From Wocania ichthyoenteri Th78 (lineage in GTDB: Bacteria; Bacteroidota; Bacteroidia; Flavobacteriales; Flavobacteriaceae), in contig NZ_KN525716.1 of the NCBI RefSeq assembly GCF_000789235.1, forward strand, positions 3,670,121 to 3,734,120: a DNA stretch of 64,000 nt, read 5' to 3'. The notes beneath the pieces were generated by a model. It ran no database searches and had not been told where the DNA came from. It worked only from the letters and a program-made list of their open reading frames with translations. Every line of letters starts with the position of its first letter. The first letter of the stretch is position 1. A program made the translations under genes and the position numbers. This document shows, piece by piece, positions 56,701 to 64,000 of this stretch.

Positions 56701-56916
56701 AATGTTTGGAAAGAGGTTCTAGGTATAGACAAAATTGGAGTGAATGAAAATTTTATTAGAATAGGTGGTAATTCTTTAAGTGCAATATCTATTACATCAA
56801 GGATAAAAAGAGCTTTAGAATTAGAGTTGCTTATCACTGATGTGTTTAATTATCCTACAATTAGAGTCTATGCTAATTATGTAGAACAAATGATTACTAA
56901 ATTATTAAATGAATAA
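53791..56916 (+). CDS. NRPS module C-A-PCP with EntF-type serine code
   Basis: About 1041 residues from the ATG at 53791, chosen because AAGGAG lies about 10 bp upstream; an in-frame GTG at 53782 is possible. The condensation domain (about 5-425) has QYHLISDGW, so the first His of HHxxxDG is Tyr while the catalytic second His is kept. The adenylation domain (about 435-950) has YVIYTSGSTGKPKGV, NLYGPTEASVD and GRIDNQIKIRGLRIEL. Specificity residues are D652, V653, W656, H695, F720, S722, L745, V753 and D754, which give DVWHFSLVD, the serine code of EntF. The carrier (about 960-1035) has FIRIGGNSLSAISI. No terminal domain follows, so the chain must pass to another protein. The gene closes the plus-strand NRPS operon. 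Confidence 0.93.
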   Translation: MENKYTKLTQNQKLLWLGQELNPDSPMYNMVMSYEIKDAISLPKFRIAFQKLVEKSDVLRSVFYIQEGEPIQRYLSKVDYEVEFKDFSNQQNPKKAYKTWEKERAHNQFNLEKCAFDSVLIKLSEHLYVWYFNQYHLISDGWSTSLIFSKMSDYYAKALENKLENLEELPSYNEYVTNSQKVKTGDNYKEALKYWGEKLKNFPSPPSFYYQKDVSFNTASDRLNIKLGKERSNKIRQLANEKGVRVWTLDLTLYNIFLTTLFAFLNRVTGQEYLVIGSPVHNRTSKKIKNTIGFFIETFPLLVEVDEEDTFMSLLQKVQLESNSFLKYAQAGASTADLNRGFNVLFNYINNINPKFNDAPVTTSWVHPGHHDPRHHLRLHVHDFDNSGEIQLYFDFNTNVFNTQKQKVVSQHFLKLLDAFIENHNQQINSVNLITDVEVSTIEDWNNTTVEYPKNETLLSKFEAQVLKIPNLKALVFEEELVTYKVLNEKSNQVARFLTQKGIQKNDIVIVSLDRSLEMMFCIYGIIKSGAAYLPVATDIPSERLKFIINDAKAKILFYNHDSIDGDVLKSIDCFYYETIKEQIDLLDSTSNNIKILPDDLAYVIYTSGSTGKPKGVLCHHEGICNRLNWMNSKYPISIDDTFIQKTPITFDVSLWELFWPTQEGATLVIESPEGHKNPDKLIETIKNYRVTNIHFVPSMLNVFIQTNEIENCNSLNRIFCSGEVLSVPIVEKTYNKLDVEIYNLYGPTEASVDVTSWYCKKEDLFDGILIGKPVANTQLHILDKNLNQLPIGLKGELYIAGKQVAKGYLNRERLTNERFVKNIFSDAPNAKMYKTGDLARYRADGEIEYHGRIDNQIKIRGLRIELGEIENNIERLPEISQAIVSVDKQDNLVAYYTGEKIEGFELITTLKLQLPEYMIPQSYMHLEQFELLSSGKVNRRKLPEYNSLTIVQETGIKLGPKNEIEEIILNVWKEVLGIDKIGVNENFIRIGGNSLSAISITSRIKRALELELLITDVFNYPTIRVYANYVEQMITKLLNE

Positions 56917-57001
56917 TATATAAATATTAAAACCGCAACTATTTAAACTTCGTAAGTACTAATTAGAAGAATAAAATTATTGATACTGTTTGTATCAAAA
57001 A

Positions 57002-57448
57002 ATGGAAAAACTAAAAATACATATAATAAAATTTACAGCTATAGTAATAAGCGTTATGTATGTACTTATGCCAATACACAAAGAGGCTAAAAGGGTTTTG
57101 CATAGTATTTCGCATTTTATAGAAATGCCCAATGCTATATTATCACACAATCAAAATGAAAATTTGGATTATAAAGTTAAAACACCAACTATAACGTATC
57201 ATGAACATAAAATACTAGATATATTAGATGTTTTTGCAGAAGTAAATAATGACACCGAAGACTCAAACAAACCAAGTTTAGTTGATAGTAAAATTGACAA
57301 ACATTTTCATTCATCAAAATATAAAGAGCAAAAATTAATTACATCTAAATCATTAGCTGTTATAGATAGTTACACAGAAAAGGTAAAAGCCCTTTTTTAT
57401 AGAAAAATAAAAGTTCCACCAAAAACATCAAATATGCAGCTATCATAA
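57002..57448 (+). CDS. Small His-containing membrane-anchored protein
   Basis: 148 residues from the ATG at 57002. One N-terminal hydrophobic segment (IIKFTAIVISVMYVLMPI) is followed by HKEAKRVLHSISHFIEMPNAILSHN and later TYHEHKILDILDVFAEV and HFHSS, so histidines are spread along the soluble part, with about ten in all. I recognise the layout as one of the small proteins that sit beside HupE-like permeases and TonB receptors in Flavobacteriaceae, and metal binding is plausible, but no defined motif proves it. It lies 85 bp after the serine NRPS gene and about 135 bp before the TonB receptor. Confidence 0.7.
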   Translation: MEKLKIHIIKFTAIVISVMYVLMPIHKEAKRVLHSISHFIEMPNAILSHNQNENLDYKVKTPTITYHEHKILDILDVFAEVNNDTEDSNKPSLVDSKIDKHFHSSKYKEQKLITSKSLAVIDSYTEKVKALFYRKIKVPPKTSNMQLS

Positions 57449-57584
57449 AAACGATTAGTTACAAGCTATGTAATTATTTCAGATGCTGTATTACAACACA
57501 ATCCATTCCTTTATTTAATAAAAATTGCACATACTTTACTTTGGCTATTTGTTTTAGTAATGTATGATTATAAAATTAAAAAAA

Positions 57585-59819
57585 ATGAAAAAACATATAC
57601 TTTTATATATGCTTTTAGCTGTTTTTAGCAGTGTAAAAGCTCACGAATTAAGTGGTGTTATTATTTCAGAAGATAATAATAAGCCATTGCAAGGTGTTGG
57701 TGTTTATAATAAAACTACTGGAGCTTATACGTATACTAATGTTTCTGGGTATTTTGAATTAGATGATATTTCGGTAAACGATATTATTTATTTTTATCAA
57801 TTAGGTTACGAAAATCAAGAACTTGTAATTGTAGAAAAACACTTAGATAGCGAAGTTAATATTATTTTAGAAATATCTTCAGCGTCTTTAGATCAAGTAT
57901 TAATCGTTTCAAAAGTAAACGTACTAAGTAATTTTGTTAATGTCGATTTAAAAACAAGTCCAGTAAAATCATCGCAAGAAATTCTTAGAAAAATCCCTGG
58001 GCTAATCATAGGTCAACATGCAGGCGGAGGTAAGGCAGAACAAATATTTTTAAGAGGTTTTGATATTGATCATGGAACAGACATTGCTATAGATGTTGAT
58101 GGTATGCCAGTTAATATGGTGTCTCATGCACATGGTCAAGGTTATGCCGATATGCACTTTATTATACCAGAAACCATTAATAATATTGACTTTGCAAAAG
58201 GTGCATATTATGCAGATAAAGGCAATTTTAACACTGCTGGTTATGTAGATATTAATACAAAAAAAACAATTAATAATAATATTGTTTCGGTTGAAGCTGG
58301 TCAGTTTAATACGTTAAGAGCATTAAGTATGCTAAAAATTGTAGACGAAGATAAGAGTAAAGCATACATTGCATCTGAGCTTATGTTATCAGATGGTGTT
58401 TTTGAATCGCCACAAAACTTTAATCGTATTAATGTTATGGGGCGATATAATTTTAATAACTACGAAGATCAAGAATTTAACATGGCTATTTCACATTTTC
58501 AAAGCAAATGGGATGCTTCAGGGCAAATACCTGTTCGTGCAGTTGAAAACGGACTAATAGGCCGTTTTGGGGCAATTGATGATACTGAAGGCGGGAATAC
58601 CAGTAGAAGCAACTTTTGGATAAAACATAATAAGCAATTGGATGAACATTCTACAATAAAATCATCGGCTTACCTTTCAAAATACGATTTCGAATTATTT
58701 TCAAACTTTACGTTCTTTTTGGAAGACCCTGTAAATGGCGATCAAATTCATCAAAAAGAAGACAGAACAATTATTGGGGCGAAAACAACTTACGAGCATT
58801 CGTTCCATCTAGAAGATCATGATGCGCAGTTAAAATACGAATTAGGTGTTGGTTTTAGATACGACGATGTAAATGATGTCCAGTTATCAAGAACTTTAAA
58901 TAGGCAAACTATTTTAGAAAGACTAGCTTTTGGTAACATTGATGAGTTAAATGGATTTGCTTTCGCGAATTTAACATACAAAAAGAATAAATGGACGTTC
59001 AATCCAGGTTTACGTTTAGATTATTTTAACTTTGATTACGAAAATTTACTAACAACGACTTATGAGAATAAAAGCGAAAACAAAGTATTGGTAAGCCCAA
59101 AACTAAATATAATTTATGCAGCATCACCAAAACTACAATGGTTTGCAAAAACGGGGTTAGGCTATCATTCAAACGATGCGAGAGTTGTTACTGCAAACAA
59201 CGGCAAGAAAGTATTACCAACTGCTTATGGAACTGATCTAGGTGTTATAATGAAACCTATGAATCGATTGGTAATTAATGCGGCATTATGGAGTTTGTTT
59301 TTACAACAAGAATTTGTTTATGTTGGCGATGCAGGTATTGTTGAACCTAGCGGAAAAACTAAACGTTATGGCTTTGATTTTGGTTTACGATATCAATTAG
59401 CAGATTGGTTATTTTTTAATACCGATGTTAATTATACTTATGCAAGAAGTAGCGAAGACCCAAGTGGACAAAATTACATTCCTCTTGCACCAGATTTAAC
59501 ATCCTCAGGTAATATAAGCTTTAGAGACTTAAGCAATTTTTCAGGCGGATTGAGTTATAGGTATATTAAGGATCGACCAGCAAACGAAGATAGTTCTATT
59601 GTAGCTGAAGGGTATTTTATAACAGATTTGAATGTAAATTATCAGTATAAAAACTGGACATTTGGTTTAATAGTTGAAAATTTGTTTGATAGCGAATGGA
59701 ACGAAACTCAATTTGCAACAGAAAGCAGATTATTTAACGAACCAGATGCTGTTGAAGAAATTCATTTTACACCAGGAAGTCCATTCTTTTTAAGAGGAAA
59801 AATATCTGTTAGATTTTAA
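57585..59819 (+). CDS. TonB-dependent outer-membrane receptor
   Basis: 744 residues from the ATG at 57585, which gives the best signal peptide (MKKHILLYMLLAVFSSVKA). A carboxypeptidase-regulatory-like domain (about 22-105; LSGVIISEDNNKPLQGVGV) precedes the plug (about 115-225; SSQEILRKIPGLIIGQHAGG, IFLRGFDIDHGTD, VDGMPVNMVSHAHGQGYADMHF). The rest is a beta-barrel that ends in an aromatic residue (GKISVRF). The His-containing plug segment SHAHGQGYADMHF is characteristic of a receptor family often found near HupE/UreJ_2 proteins. It probably imports a metal or a metal complex, perhaps the peptide made by the neighbouring NRPS. The ligand is inferred only from context. Confidence 0.93.
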   Translation: MKKHILLYMLLAVFSSVKAHELSGVIISEDNNKPLQGVGVYNKTTGAYTYTNVSGYFELDDISVNDIIYFYQLGYENQELVIVEKHLDSEVNIILEISSASLDQVLIVSKVNVLSNFVNVDLKTSPVKSSQEILRKIPGLIIGQHAGGGKAEQIFLRGFDIDHGTDIAIDVDGMPVNMVSHAHGQGYADMHFIIPETINNIDFAKGAYYADKGNFNTAGYVDINTKKTINNNIVSVEAGQFNTLRALSMLKIVDEDKSKAYIASELMLSDGVFESPQNFNRINVMGRYNFNNYEDQEFNMAISHFQSKWDASGQIPVRAVENGLIGRFGAIDDTEGGNTSRSNFWIKHNKQLDEHSTIKSSAYLSKYDFELFSNFTFFLEDPVNGDQIHQKEDRTIIGAKTTYEHSFHLEDHDAQLKYELGVGFRYDDVNDVQLSRTLNRQTILERLAFGNIDELNGFAFANLTYKKNKWTFNPGLRLDYFNFDYENLLTTTYENKSENKVLVSPKLNIIYAASPKLQWFAKTGLGYHSNDARVVTANNGKKVLPTAYGTDLGVIMKPMNRLVINAALWSLFLQQEFVYVGDAGIVEPSGKTKRYGFDFGLRYQLADWLFFNTDVNYTYARSSEDPSGQNYIPLAPDLTSSGNISFRDLSNFSGGLSYRYIKDRPANEDSSIVAEGYFITDLNVNYQYKNWTFGLIVENLFDSEWNETQFATESRLFNEPDAVEEIHFTPGSPFFLRGKISVRF

Positions 59820-59841
59820 ATAACCTTAAATTTTTTAAATA

Positions 59842-59869
59842 AAAATGCACCTAATTTTGGTGCGTTTTT
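59842..59869. terminator. Bidirectional terminator between the TonB receptor and dipeptidase genes
   Basis: Stem AAAAATGCACC (59841-59851) pairs with GGTGCGTTTTT (59859-59869) with a 7-nt loop and one G-T wobble; A-tracts and T-tracts flank it on both sides. It lies between two convergent genes, whose stops are 22 bp before it and at 59872. Confidence 0.85.
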
Positions 59870-59871
59870 AT

Positions 59872-60936
59872 TTAACTCCAAGTTTTTTTAAGAAATCTAA
59901 TAAAGTTTTCGCTCATAATATTCTCAATATCTTCTTTTGAATATCCTTTTTTTGATAACATTTCTGGAATTTTTTGAAGGTCAGCAATAGTGTCTAAATC
60001 GCTGGGAGATTGTTCTTTACCAAAAGCACCGTCTAAATCTGTACCAATTCCAACATGTAGAGAATTTCCTGAAAGCTGACAAATATGGTCTATATTATCA
60101 ATCATTTGATTTAAAGTAACACCCATACTTTCTGGTGTAGATTTTCCTCTTACCCAATTAGGAACCATCATCCACGCATCTAAGGCAACACCAATTACAG
60201 CATTTCTATTAACTAGTTCAATAATCTGATTATCCGAATATTGTCGATTATGATTTACAAATTTTCTACAGTTATTATGGCTTGCCCAAACTGGGCCATC
60301 ATAAGCTTTCATGGTTTCCCAAAAGCTAATATCACATAAATGTGTTGCATCTAGAATTAAATTTAGCTCTTTAATTTTTTTTAGTAATTCTTTTCCTTTA
60401 ATACCAATACCACCAACCGAATCGGTGCCATGTGCATATGTGCCAGGGCCATAATGAGCAGGTCCAATAGCGCGTAATCCTTGTTTGTATGATTTTTCTA
60501 AATAATCAATAGAAACAATAGAGTCAGCACCTTCTAAACTTAAAATATATCCAATAGGTTTTTTATTAGAACTAGTTTTCCATAAACTTAAATGGTTATT
60601 TAATTGTTCCAAATTGGTAACTTGTGTCATTTCACCAATATCTTCCATAGCTTTGTACCAAGCTAATTGACCTTGTGTTTGTGCCCATGCTTGTTGAGGC
60701 GAGTTCCAACCAGGTAAAGCACTTCCTTTTTTTACGTATCTAGCAATTTGAGTTGCAACACATAGGCCAATATTTCCTTTTCGCATAGCATCTAAAGAGA
60801 CTGTGTTTTTTGCTCTGTCTGGTTTATCAGTCATTCCTATTTCACTACGTCTTATGTCTTCAACAGTCCAAGTTAAATCTCGGTTCCATTCTAAAGCATT
60901 CATTGCAAGATCTAAATGAGCATCTAGTATAAACAT
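59872..60936 (-). CDS. M19-family membrane dipeptidase
   Basis: 354 residues, a normal length. The zinc-ligand motifs of the renal dipeptidase family are visible: DAHLDL at the N-terminus (H-x-D), LSLEGAD (Glu, about 133-139), DATHLCD (His, about 196), ASHNNCR (His, about 219) and GIGTDLDGAFG (Asp, about 298). No signal peptide is present, so it is cytoplasmic. Family members cleave dipeptides, often with a D-residue at the C-terminal side. It is the last gene of an operon with a GntP permease, a RidA protein and a D-threonine-aldolase-like enzyme, which suggests that it releases D-amino acids for catabolism. Confidence 0.92.
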   Translation of the reverse strand: MFILDAHLDLAMNALEWNRDLTWTVEDIRRSEIGMTDKPDRAKNTVSLDAMRKGNIGLCVATQIARYVKKGSALPGWNSPQQAWAQTQGQLAWYKAMEDIGEMTQVTNLEQLNNHLSLWKTSSNKKPIGYILSLEGADSIVSIDYLEKSYKQGLRAIGPAHYGPGTYAHGTDSVGGIGIKGKELLKKIKELNLILDATHLCDISFWETMKAYDGPVWASHNNCRKFVNHNRQYSDNQIIELVNRNAVIGVALDAWMMVPNWVRGKSTPESMGVTLNQMIDNIDHICQLSGNSLHVGIGTDLDGAFGKEQSPSDLDTIADLQKIPEMLSKKGYSKEDIENIMSENFIRFLKKTWS

Positions 60937-60950
60937 TTTTTATGTTTTAT

Positions 60951-62063
60951 TTATATGGTTATTTTATAATCTCTTGCAACTACTTGCCAAGAGCCATTAA
61001 TTTTACCGTTTAAAATTGTAATTACTTCATTGTATTTACTTACTGTTGGGCATATATGCATAGGAATTGCATAACAAACATCTCCTATTGAATATTTATT
61101 AGATGCGTTAAACTCTAAAACTAAATGTTCCTCGCTATGGCTAATTTGTTTGCAACCATTAATATTTAAAATTTTCATTCTAGGGAATGTCATTTCAGCA
61201 GCAACAGCTTTATGTCCTATATCTAAGCAAATAATATTTTCTTTGGGCTTGCTAATAATGCTCCCTAGTAAAACAGCTGCTGGGAGAAATGGTAAATCTT
61301 TAAAGGTGTTTTTATAGCCTTGATCCCATAGCAAAGGTGTGCCAGGGCTAACTTCAACTTCCTTTCTTTTTGCATGAATAGGAAAACATGGAGTGCCTCC
61401 AGCAACAATTACTGGTGCTTTATACCCTGAGTTTTCTATATCTTTTTTTAAATTAGAAACTACTTTAAAAGCGTCATTACATGCCTTTTCGCGTAAGTTT
61501 AAATCGGAGTCTTTAATATGCCCGTCGTAAACATGCAAGCCTTTGGCTATTAAATTAGAGTTTGAAGCGATGTCTTGGTATAATTTTAATGCTTCTACTT
61601 TGTCAGAAATTCCCGTTCTGTTCATACCATTATTAATATCTAACCATAACGGAATAATCATGCTTTTTTCTGAAGCTATTTTTGAAATTTTTTCAACTGT
61701 TTCATAATTATCTGTAATGGATGAAAACTCTGAATTTGGATATTTTTCTATTAACCGAAAAAATCTGTAGATATTAACTCCAACAGGTTGTATGGCTAAA
61801 AGAATATCCTTGACTTTGCACATAGCCAAAAGTTCTGCTTCTGCAATGGTAGCACACTTAAACTTTGTAATTCCATATTTTAATTGCAGTTTTATAATTT
61901 CTGCGATTTTATGGGTTTTTATATGCGGACGCAAATATTCTGTACCACCAGCAATCTTAATCATGGTTTGAATATTTTTTTCTATCCTTTCTGGATAAAC
62001 CAAAAGGGTAGGCGTAATTAAATGTTCAGTATTGCTAATTTTATACCAATCTGGATTTTGCAT
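60951..62063 (-). CDS. D-threonine aldolase / D-serine dehydratase-like PLP enzyme
   Basis: 370 residues. The alanine-racemase-type PLP barrel is shown by RPHIKTHK near residue 46, whose Lys (IKTHK) binds PLP, then LWLDINNGMNRTGI, GLHVYDGHI and VAGGTPCFP. The C-terminal beta domain has MHICPT (about 338-343), where His and Cys are the metal ligands of the D-threonine aldolase and DSD1 families. The enzyme would cleave D-threonine-type hydroxy amino acids or dehydrate D-serine. It lies 14 bp upstream of the dipeptidase and 3 bp after the RidA gene. RidA would deal with the enamine that a dehydratase makes, so dehydratase activity is the better guess. Confidence 0.88.
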   Translation of the reverse strand: MQNPDWYKISNTEHLITPTLLVYPERIEKNIQTMIKIAGGTEYLRPHIKTHKIAEIIKLQLKYGITKFKCATIAEAELLAMCKVKDILLAIQPVGVNIYRFFRLIEKYPNSEFSSITDNYETVEKISKIASEKSMIIPLWLDINNGMNRTGISDKVEALKLYQDIASNSNLIAKGLHVYDGHIKDSDLNLREKACNDAFKVVSNLKKDIENSGYKAPVIVAGGTPCFPIHAKRKEVEVSPGTPLLWDQGYKNTFKDLPFLPAAVLLGSIISKPKENIICLDIGHKAVAAEMTFPRMKILNINGCKQISHSEEHLVLEFNASNKYSIGDVCYAIPMHICPTVSKYNEVITILNGKINGSWQVVARDYKITI

Positions 62064-62066
62064 AGT

Positions 62067-62525
62067 TTAATATAATTCAAACATAACTTCTACTTCCACA
62101 GGAATTCCATCAGGAAGCATCATACCTACTGCGCTTCTTACACCAATTCCATGTTCCTCTCCAAAAACATCTGCCATAAGTTCGCTAAAACCATTTATAA
62201 CATAAGGATGATTGATAAAATTTGGTGTACAGTTTACCATACCTAAAACTTTAACGACTCTTTTAATTTTGTCTAAACTCCCAAAATGAGTGACTATTGA
62301 TGAAAGTACAGTTAAACCAACTTGTCTTGCAGCCATTTTTGCTTCTTCATCACTAATATTATCTCCCGCCCGACCTTGCATAAGACTGCCATTAATATTT
62401 ACAGGCCCATGGCCTGAAACATATAAAAATTTATCTACAACTAATAAGGGTTTGTATACACCTGCTGGTTTGGGTGCAGGCGGAAATTCTAATTCTAATG
62501 CTTTTACTTTTTCTGATGGTAACAT
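62067..62525 (-). CDS. RidA/YjgF-family enamine/imine deaminase
   Basis: 152 residues from the ATG at 62525; a longer in-frame extension would run into the permease gene and is not typical. The fold is recognised from FPPAPKPAGVYKPLLVVDKFLYVSGHGP, a long helix (EEAKMAARQVGLTVLSSI), VVKVLGMVNCTPNF and R-S-A-V-G at about residue 131, with the Arg that binds the substrate carboxylate. RidA hydrolyses reactive enamines released by PLP dehydratases. Its place between the permease and the D-amino-acid enzyme fits such a role. The protein is slightly longer than classical RidA (about 128 residues), as in the YjgF-like subgroup found in such operons. Confidence 0.9.
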   Translation of the reverse strand: MLPSEKVKALELEFPPAPKPAGVYKPLLVVDKFLYVSGHGPVNINGSLMQGRAGDNISDEEAKMAARQVGLTVLSSIVTHFGSLDKIKRVVKVLGMVNCTPNFINHPYVINGFSELMADVFGEEHGIGVRSAVGMMLPDGIPVEVEVMFELY

Positions 62526-62527
62526 AT

Positions 62528-63841
62528 TTATATAAATGTATTTAATGTTAAAACGCCAATTAATCCCATTATTCCTACAGTAGTTTCCATAACGCTCCAT
62601 GTAGAAAGTGTTTCTTTAACTGTAAGGTTAAAGTACTCTTTAAACATCCAAAAGCCGCCATCGTTTACATGTGATAGCATTAAACTTCCAGAGCCTATAG
62701 CTAGAACCATTAATTCTGGACTAACACCTGTACTAGATATTAAAGGGAGTACAATACCTGCGGCAGTTAATCCTGCTACAGTTGCAGACCCTACACAAAC
62801 TCGAATTACTGTAGCAATTAGCCAACCAAGTATTAAAGGCGATAAGCTTGAATCTTTTAATAAATGGCCAATATAATCGCTTACGCCGCTATCTATTAAA
62901 ATTTGTTTTAAAGCCCCAGCTCCAGCTATAATTAAAAGTACCATAGTAATACTTGAAACTGCATTCGATATAGATTTCATTAATTCAGGCATTTTTTTAC
63001 CTCTAGCTAGACCTAAAGTATAAATGCCTACTAAAACAGATATAAGCATTGCAATGGCTGGATTACCAATAAAGTTGACTATTGTTTTTAACAATCCTTC
63101 GTCTAAAAATTGATTGAAAATTGTGGAAAAAGCAATTAAAATAACTGGAAGTAGTGCTGTAAAGATGCTAATACCAATTCCTGGCATTTCTTCATCTTTT
63201 AAAATAACAGGATTGTAAAATTCTTTTAAAGGTGTTGCTTTTATATTTTTTATTGTTCTAGAAAATAATGGTCCCGCAATAATTATAGCCGGTATAGCAA
63301 TTATAATTCCATAGAGTAAAGTTTTACCAATATCTGCTTTAAACATTACTGTAATAGCAGTAGGAGCTGGGTGAGGAGGAAGAAACCCATGAGTTACAGA
63401 TAAAGAAGCAAGCATAGGTAAACCCACATAAATTAAAGGTAACCCTGTAGCAGCGGCAACAGTAAAAACCAATGGAATTAATATTACAAAACCAACAGAA
63501 TAAAACATAGGAATACCTACAATAAATCCTGCTAAAACCACGGCCCATTGAATATATTTTATACCAAATGAAGCAACAAGTTTTGATGTAATTCTTTGTG
63601 CTGCTCCACTATCGGCAACTAGTTTACCTAGCATTGCCCCTAAACCTAGAATCATAACCAAAAACCCAAGAGTGTTTCCAATTCCTGTTTGGATAGATTG
63701 AGTAATTTGTTCTAGATCCATGCCTTGTAGAATACCTACAAAAAGACAGACTATAATAAATGAAATAAAAGCATTAAGTTTAGATACAGCTATTAAAAAA
63801 AACAATAGAACTATTCCAAGAATAACGATGGTTAAAGTCAT
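62528..63841 (-). CDS. GntP-family permease (gluconate or D-serine transporter type)
   Basis: 437 residues from the ATG at 63841; an upstream in-frame TTG at 63847 adds two residues. About 12 hydrophobic segments are visible. GntP signatures are GNTLGFLVMILGLGAMLGKL, GIPMFYSVGFVILIPLV, THGFLPPHPAPTAI (about 155-170) and a C-terminal GSGSLMLSHVNDGGFWMFKEYF. GntP-family members import gluconate or, as DsdX, D-serine by proton symport. The operon partners (RidA, D-serine/D-threonine enzyme and dipeptidase) point to a D-amino-acid substrate here. The gene is first in the operon; the 159 bp upstream to the window edge show no feature I can name. Confidence 0.92.
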   Translation of the reverse strand: MTLTIVILGIVLLFFLIAVSKLNAFISFIIVCLFVGILQGMDLEQITQSIQTGIGNTLGFLVMILGLGAMLGKLVADSGAAQRITSKLVASFGIKYIQWAVVLAGFIVGIPMFYSVGFVILIPLVFTVAAATGLPLIYVGLPMLASLSVTHGFLPPHPAPTAITVMFKADIGKTLLYGIIIAIPAIIIAGPLFSRTIKNIKATPLKEFYNPVILKDEEMPGIGISIFTALLPVILIAFSTIFNQFLDEGLLKTIVNFIGNPAIAMLISVLVGIYTLGLARGKKMPELMKSISNAVSSITMVLLIIAGAGALKQILIDSGVSDYIGHLLKDSSLSPLILGWLIATVIRVCVGSATVAGLTAAGIVLPLISSTGVSPELMVLAIGSGSLMLSHVNDGGFWMFKEYFNLTVKETLSTWSVMETTVGIMGLIGVLTLNTFI

Positions 63842-64000
63842 ATACAAGAATTTGCTTGATATTAATTAATAATTGCAGCTAATTTTTTTGCTAAAAATTA
63901 TTAACCTACTCTATACATAGGTATTAAAAAAATTATATAGTAAAGTAATAAATTTAATGTTATTAATATTAAATTATTTCTACAGTCAGTAGGAAACTAT

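Noticed and set aside
42012-56916. NRPS cluster read as an enterobactin-type catechol siderophore pathway
   Set aside because: Only the serine code matches. No 2,3-dihydroxybenzoate synthesis or activation genes are present, and the module layout with an epimerase and free A/carrier pair differs.

Overview
The window is AT-rich DNA from a member of the Bacteroidota, most likely a Flavobacteriaceae species. The evidence is several proteins with the type IX secretion (T9SS) type B or gliding-motility-associated C-terminal domain, PorP/SprF-family partners, a large SprB-like adhesin, promoter boxes of the TTG / TAnnTTTG type, few Shine-Dalgarno sequences and a SusC-era style TonB receptor with a carboxypeptidase-regulatory-like N-terminus. 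No rRNA, tRNA, CRISPR array or phage was found.

Bases 1-25140 look like one regulon built around an unusual type II secretion / type IV pilus-like (pseudopilus) machine. The minus-strand operon 4148->1 encodes a NarL-type response regulator, a prepilin, a minimal A24 prepilin peptidase, a GspE/PilB ATPase and two secreted proteins (a GIGTxxP coiled-coil protein and one cut by the window edge). The plus-strand operon 20233-25140 encodes two probable lipoproteins, a GspC-like protein, three pseudopilin-like proteins and a GspF/PilC platform protein. Between them are an RHS/YD-repeat secreted protein, a small secreted protein, a 1945-residue RHS-core protein with five nearly identical 240-bp repeats and an orphan C-terminal tail, a MORN (YwqK-like) lipoprotein that could be its immunity protein, an IS1-like transposase gene and a 1284-residue T9SS cargo protein. 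Four promoters in this region share a 22-bp-period array of AGTAAGC-N5-GCTTACT sites ending 20 bp before a TANTTTTA box. This shared element links the response regulator to the pseudopilus, RHS and T9SS genes and is the most novel thing in the window.

Bases 25580-41276 hold a surface-protein region: a small secreted protein, a beta-helix secreted protein, a T9SS cargo with a PorP/SprF-coiled-coil-SPOR-like fusion immediately downstream, then a 2749-residue SprB-like adhesin followed by a PorP/SprF protein.

Bases 41273-59819 hold a nonribosomal peptide cluster: Sfp-type phosphopantetheinyl transferase, C-PCP-TE, a GT1 glycosyltransferase and C-A-PCP-E on the minus strand; a stand-alone A domain, a stand-alone carrier protein and C-A-PCP on the plus strand. 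The last A domain carries the EntF serine code. The NRPS genes are inserted among a HupE/UreJ permease, a small His-containing membrane-anchored protein and a TonB-dependent receptor, so the product may be a glycosylated metallophore-like peptide, but that is inference.

Bases 59872-63841 are a minus-strand operon for amino-acid (probably D-amino-acid or dipeptide) use: GntP-family permease, RidA, D-threonine aldolase/D-serine dehydratase-like PLP enzyme and an M19 dipeptidase.
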